NCBI GenBank assembly: GCA_903879975.1
Contig: CAIRNL010000624.1
Coordinates: forward strand, 1 to 8,299
DNA: 8,299 nucleotides
Direction: 5' to 3'
DNA from: an uncultured Chloroflexota bacterium
GTDB taxonomy: Bacteria; Chloroflexota; Anaerolineae; Caldilineales; Caldilineaceae
The position numbers and the translations under genes are program-made. Positions 5,664 to 8,299 of this stretch are shown piece by piece (positions within the stretch are counted from its first letter, which is position 1; each line of letters starts with the position of its first letter). Below the pieces are notes generated by a model. The model was not told where the DNA came from. It ran no database searches and saw nothing but the letters and a program-made list of their open reading frames with translations.

Positions 5664-6890
5664 CTATGCTGTGACGAGTTCCCCTGCTTCGGCCTGCCAG
5701 TAGACCGGATCGTAGGCGGGCAGCTCACAGCGTATGGGGTGGTCTGCGCGGTCGCCCAGAGCGTAGGCGGCCTGAACCAACGTGTGAATCTGCGAGGTGC
5801 CTTCGTAGATGACGGCGCTCTTGGTATTGCGCAGGTGGCGCTCGACATTATATTCATCGGAATAGCCGTAGGCGCCGTGAATTTGCACAGCGTCGTTGGC
5901 GCAGCGATTGGCGGCGTCGGTGCAGAACCACTTGGCCATGCTCGTTTCGCGCGTGTTGCGGATGCCCTGGTTCTTGAGCCAGCCGGCCTTCCAAACCAGC
6001 AACTGGCCAGCGTCGATGCTTTGTTGCATGGTGGCCAGCATCTGTTGCACGAGCTGATACTCGGCGATGGGGCGGCCAAAGGTCTGGCGCTGTCTGGCAT
6101 ATTTGATCGACTCGTCGAGGCAGGCTTTCATGACGCCGACTGCGCCGGCCGCCACGCCGTAGCGGGCATTGTCCAGTGCGCTCATGGCGATCTTGAAACC
6201 CTCCCCTTCCAGACCCAGGCGGTGGCTCTTCGGGACACGCACGTCGTGCATACTGATCCAGCCGGTGTTGCTGGCGTGCACACCCATTTTGCCTTCGATC
6301 GTACCCGTCGTCAGCCCTTTCCAGCCGCGCTCCAGGATGAAGCCGGTGATGCCGGCTGTGCCCTTGGAGGTGTCGGTTTTCGCAAAGACCAGGAAGCGAT
6401 CCGCCACATTCGAGAGCGTGATCCACATCTTTTCGCCGTTGAGGATGTACTCGTCGCCGTCCTTGCGAGCCGTGGAGCGCATGGCGGCGACATCGGAGCC
6501 GGCGCCTGGCTCGGTCAGCCCGAAGCAGGCGATGTGCTCGCCGCGCGCCAGCGCTGGGAGGAACTCATTCTTCTGCTCCTCTGTGCCCCACTGAAAGATC
6601 GGCAGTGCATGCAGGCCCAGATGCACTGCAATTGTCTCGCGCACCGATGAGTCGCCGTACTCCAGCGCCTCGGAAACAATACCCAGGGCAATGTAGTCCA
6701 ACCCGGCGCCGCCATAGCGCACGGGCAGGCACAGGCCGAGGAAACCGAGTTCGGCCATTTTGGGCAGCAACTCGTGCGGATAGGTGTGATTGCGGTCGTG
6801 TTCCTTAATGATGGGCATGACTTCTTTGCGGGTGAAATCATAGGCCATTTTTTCGATCATTTTGTGTTCATCAGAAAGGTGAAAGTCCAT
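5664..6890 (-). CDS. Acyl-CoA dehydrogenase, glutaryl-CoA-dehydrogenase-like
   Basis: 408 aa, a full three-domain acyl-CoA dehydrogenase (about 380-400 aa usual) that forms trans-2-enoyl-CoA with FAD and passes electrons to ETF. Seen: CFGLTEPGAGSD (122-133) and KMWIT (154-158) for flavin and substrate contact; RQTFGRPIAEYQ (268-279), with the arginine and glutamine typical of FAD binding across subunits; and catalytic base Glu363 in IYEGTSQIH (361-369). Two things point to the glutaryl-CoA group. The stretch SDEYNVERHLRN (344-355) closely follows human glutaryl-CoA dehydrogenase. Glu77 and Arg84 also fall where that enzyme has Glu87 and Arg94, near the substrate carboxylate. A tail of about 25 residues after 380 is unrecognised. 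The ATG at 6890, with GAGGG 5 nt upstream, is preferred to the ATG at 6965. It is the first gene of the minus-strand operon. A short-chain or branched-chain substrate remains possible. Confidence 0.95.
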   Translation of the reverse strand: MDFHLSDEHKMIEKMAYDFTRKEVMPIIKEHDRNHTYPHELLPKMAELGFLGLCLPVRYGGAGLDYIALGIVSEALEYGDSSVRETIAVHLGLHALPIFQWGTEEQKNEFLPALARGEHIACFGLTEPGAGSDVAAMRSTARKDGDEYILNGEKMWITLSNVADRFLVFAKTDTSKGTAGITGFILERGWKGLTTGTIEGKMGVHASNTGWISMHDVRVPKSHRLGLEGEGFKIAMSALDNARYGVAAGAVGVMKACLDESIKYARQRQTFGRPIAEYQLVQQMLATMQQSIDAGQLLVWKAGWLKNQGIRNTRETSMAKWFCTDAANRCANDAVQIHGAYGYSDEYNVERHLRNTKSAVIYEGTSQIHTLVQAAYALGDRADHPIRCELPAYDPVYWQAEAGELVTA

Positions 6891-7020
6891 AAAAACCCTC
6901 TTCGGTGAGAATTGAGCCTCAGTGCGCTGCCTCGTCGGGGCCGTCCCTGCCGATCCCTCTGTCACTGTCGCCCCTGCAGCCGAAATTCACAAGAATCATA
7001 GATCGATCAGGGGGGCAGTG

Positions 7021-7058
7021 GCCGCAGAAGTCCAGATGAATCATACCACGCCTGCGGC
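7021..7058. promoter_or_regulatory. Inverted repeat bracketing the candidate -10 box of the operon
   Basis: GCCGCAG (7021-7027) and CTGCGGC (7052-7058) are perfect inverse copies separated by 24 bp. They flank the extended -10 motif at 7048-7040, as an operator might. Seven GC-rich matching bases can also arise by chance here. Confidence 0.3.
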
Positions 7059-7070
7059 GCTTTGGAGCAA
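7040..7070 (-). promoter_or_regulatory. Candidate promoter of the catabolic operon
   Basis: On the minus strand an extended -10, TGGTATGAT (7048-7040), carries the TGn motif and a hexamer with 5 of 6 consensus bases. TTGCTC (7070-7065) is a weak -35 at a long 19-bp spacing. Initiation would be near 7033, giving a leader of about 140 nt before the ATG at 6890. A second TATGAT (7000-6995) lacks both the TGn and a -35. Confidence 0.4.
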
Positions 7071-7161
7071 CGAGCGGGGTAGTGTATCTCTGGTGGTTGA
7101 AATTCGACGCTGAACGAGGCTGGCTCCGCTGGATCGGGTGCCTTTTGTGGGTTGGGAAGGA

Positions 7162-7185
7162 CACAATGGAGGAGGGCACATTGTG
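7162..7185. promoter_or_regulatory. Operator-like inverted repeat
   Basis: CACAATG (7162-7168) and CATTGTG (7179-7185) form a perfect 7-bp inverted repeat with a 10-bp spacer, 24 bp in all. This is the size of a dimeric repressor site. It lies upstream of the -35 of the candidate mtaB promoter and could serve either direction. No regulator gene is in the window to link it to. Confidence 0.4.
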
Positions 7186-7217
7186 GATCGTTGTGATGGT
7201 ACTGCCAGTTCAGCAAG

Positions 7218-7246
7218 TCGTCACGCAGACAAAAAACGGGTAGAAT
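7218..7246 (+). promoter_or_regulatory. Candidate sigma-70-type promoter of mtaB
   Basis: TCGTCA (7218-7223, 4 of 6 to consensus), a 17-bp spacer and TAGAAT (7241-7246, 5 of 6). Initiation would fall near 7253, about 115 nt before the mtaB ATG, placing the palindrome and hairpin inside the leader. The -10 overlaps an in-frame ATG at 7245, which argues against that ATG as the translation start. Confidence 0.5.
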
Positions 7247-7256
7247 GTCAGTGTCT

Positions 7257-7268
7257 AGAGAGCTCTCT
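7257..7268. promoter_or_regulatory. 12-bp perfect palindrome at the mtaB transcription start
   Basis: AGAGAGCTCTCT is fully self-complementary and begins about 10 bp after the candidate -10 box. It shares its last 3 bases with the left arm of the hairpin at 7266-7306. A protein-binding site or part of an RNA switch is possible. Confidence 0.4.
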
Positions 7269-7306
7269 GTTGCTGTTGCGGGTAGTGTGCCCGCAACAGC
7301 AACAGA
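7266..7306 (+). promoter_or_regulatory. Perfect 17-bp hairpin in the mtaB leader
   Basis: TCTGTTGCTGTTGCGGG (7266-7282) and its exact inverse complement (7290-7306) surround a 7-nt loop (TAGTGTG). No T-run follows on either strand, so it is not an intrinsic terminator. It ends 61 nt before the ATG at 7368, too far to hide that start directly. It could control leader stability, translation or read-through. Confidence 0.7.
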
Positions 7307-7367
7307 ACTCCATGGCCTTTTCAACTCATACGTCCAAGGTAGCAAATGGGGTAATGGACCTGTCGCC

Positions 7368-8299
7368 ATGCGCATTTTTCTCGACCAGATCGGCTGTCGC
7401 CTCAACTACAGCGAAATGGAGACGCTCGCCGGCCAGTTGCGCGGCGCCGGCCATACCATCGTGTCAGCGCCAGAGCAGGCCCAGGTCATCATCTTCAACT
7501 CTTGTGCAGTGACAGCAGGCGCCGAACGTGACTCGCGCAAACGGCTGAGTGCGCTCCACCGTGCAGGACCGGCCGCGCGCATCGCCGTCACTGGCTGCTG
7601 GGCAACGCTGCATCCGCAGCGGGCTGCGACCGTGCCGGGCGTTGCGCGGGTCGCCACCAATCAGCGCAAGGAGATGCTCGCGGCTCTGCTGGAGCCATGG
7701 AGCGCCGAATTCGACGACCCGGACATGCTGGCGCACATGCAGCCCGACGGGATCCCGCTTGCCCGCCCCGACCAGTCCGATGCGCGTGCGAGCCGGACGC
7801 GCGCCTTCGTCAAAGTGCAGGACGGCTGCAACAACCGCTGTACGTTTTGCATTGTCACCAGCCTGCGCGGTGCAAGCCGCAGCCTGCCGCTGCGCGCCAT
7901 CGTCGACGAAGTACAGGCGGCGGCCGAAAGCGGCATCATGGAGGCCGTGCTGACCGGCGTCCACCTGGGCAGCTACGGTCGCGACCTGCCGGGCGCGGCA
8001 GCCAGCGATCTCAAGGAACTGGTTGCCGCCTTGCTGGAACAGACGGAGATCCCACGCCTGCGCCTGAGCAGCCTGGAACCGTGGGAATTGGCTGACGGCT
8101 TCTTCGACCTGTGGGCGCGCTGGCCCGGCCGTCTCTGCCCGCATCTGCATCTGCCCTTACAGGCCGGCACCGATCGCCAGCTGCGCGCCATGGCCCGCCG
8201 CTGCACCACGGCCAGCTTCCGCAAGCTTGTCGCCGACGCACGCGCGGCCATCCCGCATCTGATCCTCACCACCGACCTCATCGTAGGCTTTCCTGGCGA
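7368..8299 (+). CDS. mtaB: MtaB-type tRNA methylthiotransferase (radical SAM), partial at right edge
   Basis: The first 310 codons are in the window (family length about 420-450). The enzyme adds a methylthio group to t6A37 of tRNAs reading ANN codons, giving ms2t6A, using SAM and two 4Fe-4S clusters. The UPF0004 domain supplies the auxiliary-cluster cysteines Cys10 (IGCRLN), Cys46 (FNSCAVT) and Cys77 (VTGCWAT). The radical SAM core has Cys154, Cys158 and Cys161 in CNNRCTFC. VLTGVHLGSYG (194-204), LSSLEP (233-238) and HLPLQAGTD (261-269) are typical of MtaB rather than MiaB. The TRAM domain is beyond the edge. The frame is open back to an ATG at 7245, which would add 41 residues across the hairpin. 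The ATG at 7368 is preferred because the family starts at this first strand and a promoter -10 overlaps 7245; its ribosome site is weak (TGGA, 9 nt). It diverges from the operon and probably has no part in it. Confidence 0.92.
   Translation, partial: MRIFLDQIGCRLNYSEMETLAGQLRGAGHTIVSAPEQAQVIIFNSCAVTAGAERDSRKRLSALHRAGPAARIAVTGCWATLHPQRAATVPGVARVATNQRKEMLAALLEPWSAEFDDPDMLAHMQPDGIPLARPDQSDARASRTRAFVKVQDGCNNRCTFCIVTSLRGASRSLPLRAIVDEVQAAAESGIMEAVLTGVHLGSYGRDLPGAAASDLKELVAALLEQTEIPRLRLSSLEPWELADGFFDLWARWPGRLCPHLHLPLQAGTDRQLRAMARRCTTASFRKLVADARAAIPHLILTTDLIVGFPG

Larger units (their letters stand above)
6891..7367. other. Divergent control region between the operon and mtaB; no gene seen
   Basis: 477 bp between the starts of two divergent genes. 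From left to right it holds the acyl-CoA dehydrogenase ribosome site (GAGGG, 6900-6896), an 8-bp direct repeat TATGATTC on the minus strand (7000-6993 and 7045-7038), a candidate operon promoter, two operator-like inverted repeats, a candidate mtaB promoter, a 12-bp palindrome and a strong hairpin. A short open frame at 7179-6919 on the minus strand has a GTG start, no ribosome site and no recognisable fold, and is not called. Confidence 0.7.

Noticed and set aside
5592..6650. Plus-strand open frame (352 codons) opposite the acyl-CoA dehydrogenase
   Set aside because: Antisense shadow of a clear gene, with no motif or ribosome site of its own.
6919..7179. 86-codon minus-strand frame in the divergent control region
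   Set aside because: GTG start, no ribosome site, basic low-complexity translation, and it overlaps promoter and operator candidates.
7266..7306. Intrinsic terminator at the mtaB leader hairpin
   Set aside because: The stem is long enough, but no T-run follows on either strand.
7464..8150. Minus-strand open frame (228 codons) opposite mtaB
   Set aside because: The plus-strand frame here carries the radical SAM and auxiliary-cluster cysteines; the antisense translation is unremarkable.

Overview
The window is GC-rich, with compact genes, Shine-Dalgarno-type starts and no introns, so it is bacterial chromosomal DNA. The gene set (stand-alone P5C-type aldehyde dehydrogenase, DAO-family flavoenzyme, mtaB-type methylthiotransferase, short homoserine-dehydrogenase-like protein) would suit a Chloroflexota-like heterotroph. 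That assignment is inference from general resemblance, not from a marker gene. I see no tRNA, rRNA, IS element, CRISPR array or phage gene.

Layout. Six genes lie head to tail on the minus strand (transcribed right to left) and look like one operon: a glutaryl-CoA-dehydrogenase-like acyl-CoA dehydrogenase (6890-5664), an enoyl-CoA hydratase (5571-4792), a FAD-dependent amine/amino-acid oxidoreductase (4598-3216), an L-glutamate-semialdehyde (P5C) dehydrogenase-type aldehyde dehydrogenase (3156-1564), an amidase-signature protein (1467-169), and the first 51 codons of a homoserine-dehydrogenase-like oxidoreductase that runs off the left edge (155-1). Gaps are 13 to 193 bp, and four of the five hold a stem-loop. 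At the right, a divergent plus-strand gene, an MtaB-type tRNA methylthiotransferase (7368 to the right edge), is separated from the operon by a 477-bp control region. That region holds candidate promoters for both directions, two operator-like inverted repeats, a 12-bp palindrome and a perfect 17-bp hairpin in the mtaB leader.

How the genes may work together. A flavoenzyme that oxidises a secondary or cyclic amino acid, a semialdehyde dehydrogenase, a glutaryl-CoA-dehydrogenase-like enzyme and a crotonase would together cover much of a route from an amino acid (pipecolate/lysine, or proline for the middle two) to 3-hydroxyacyl-CoA. This is a hypothesis: no single gene fixes the substrate.

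The clearest oddity is in the amidase. The frame is intact and the catalytic Lys and bridging Ser are present, but the position of the nucleophilic serine of the amidase signature is a glycine (codon 931-933). It may be a pseudo-enzyme or have an altered function. The second is the mtaB leader, with its long perfect hairpin overlapping a palindrome just downstream of a good -10 box. I found no clear evidence of a wholly new system.
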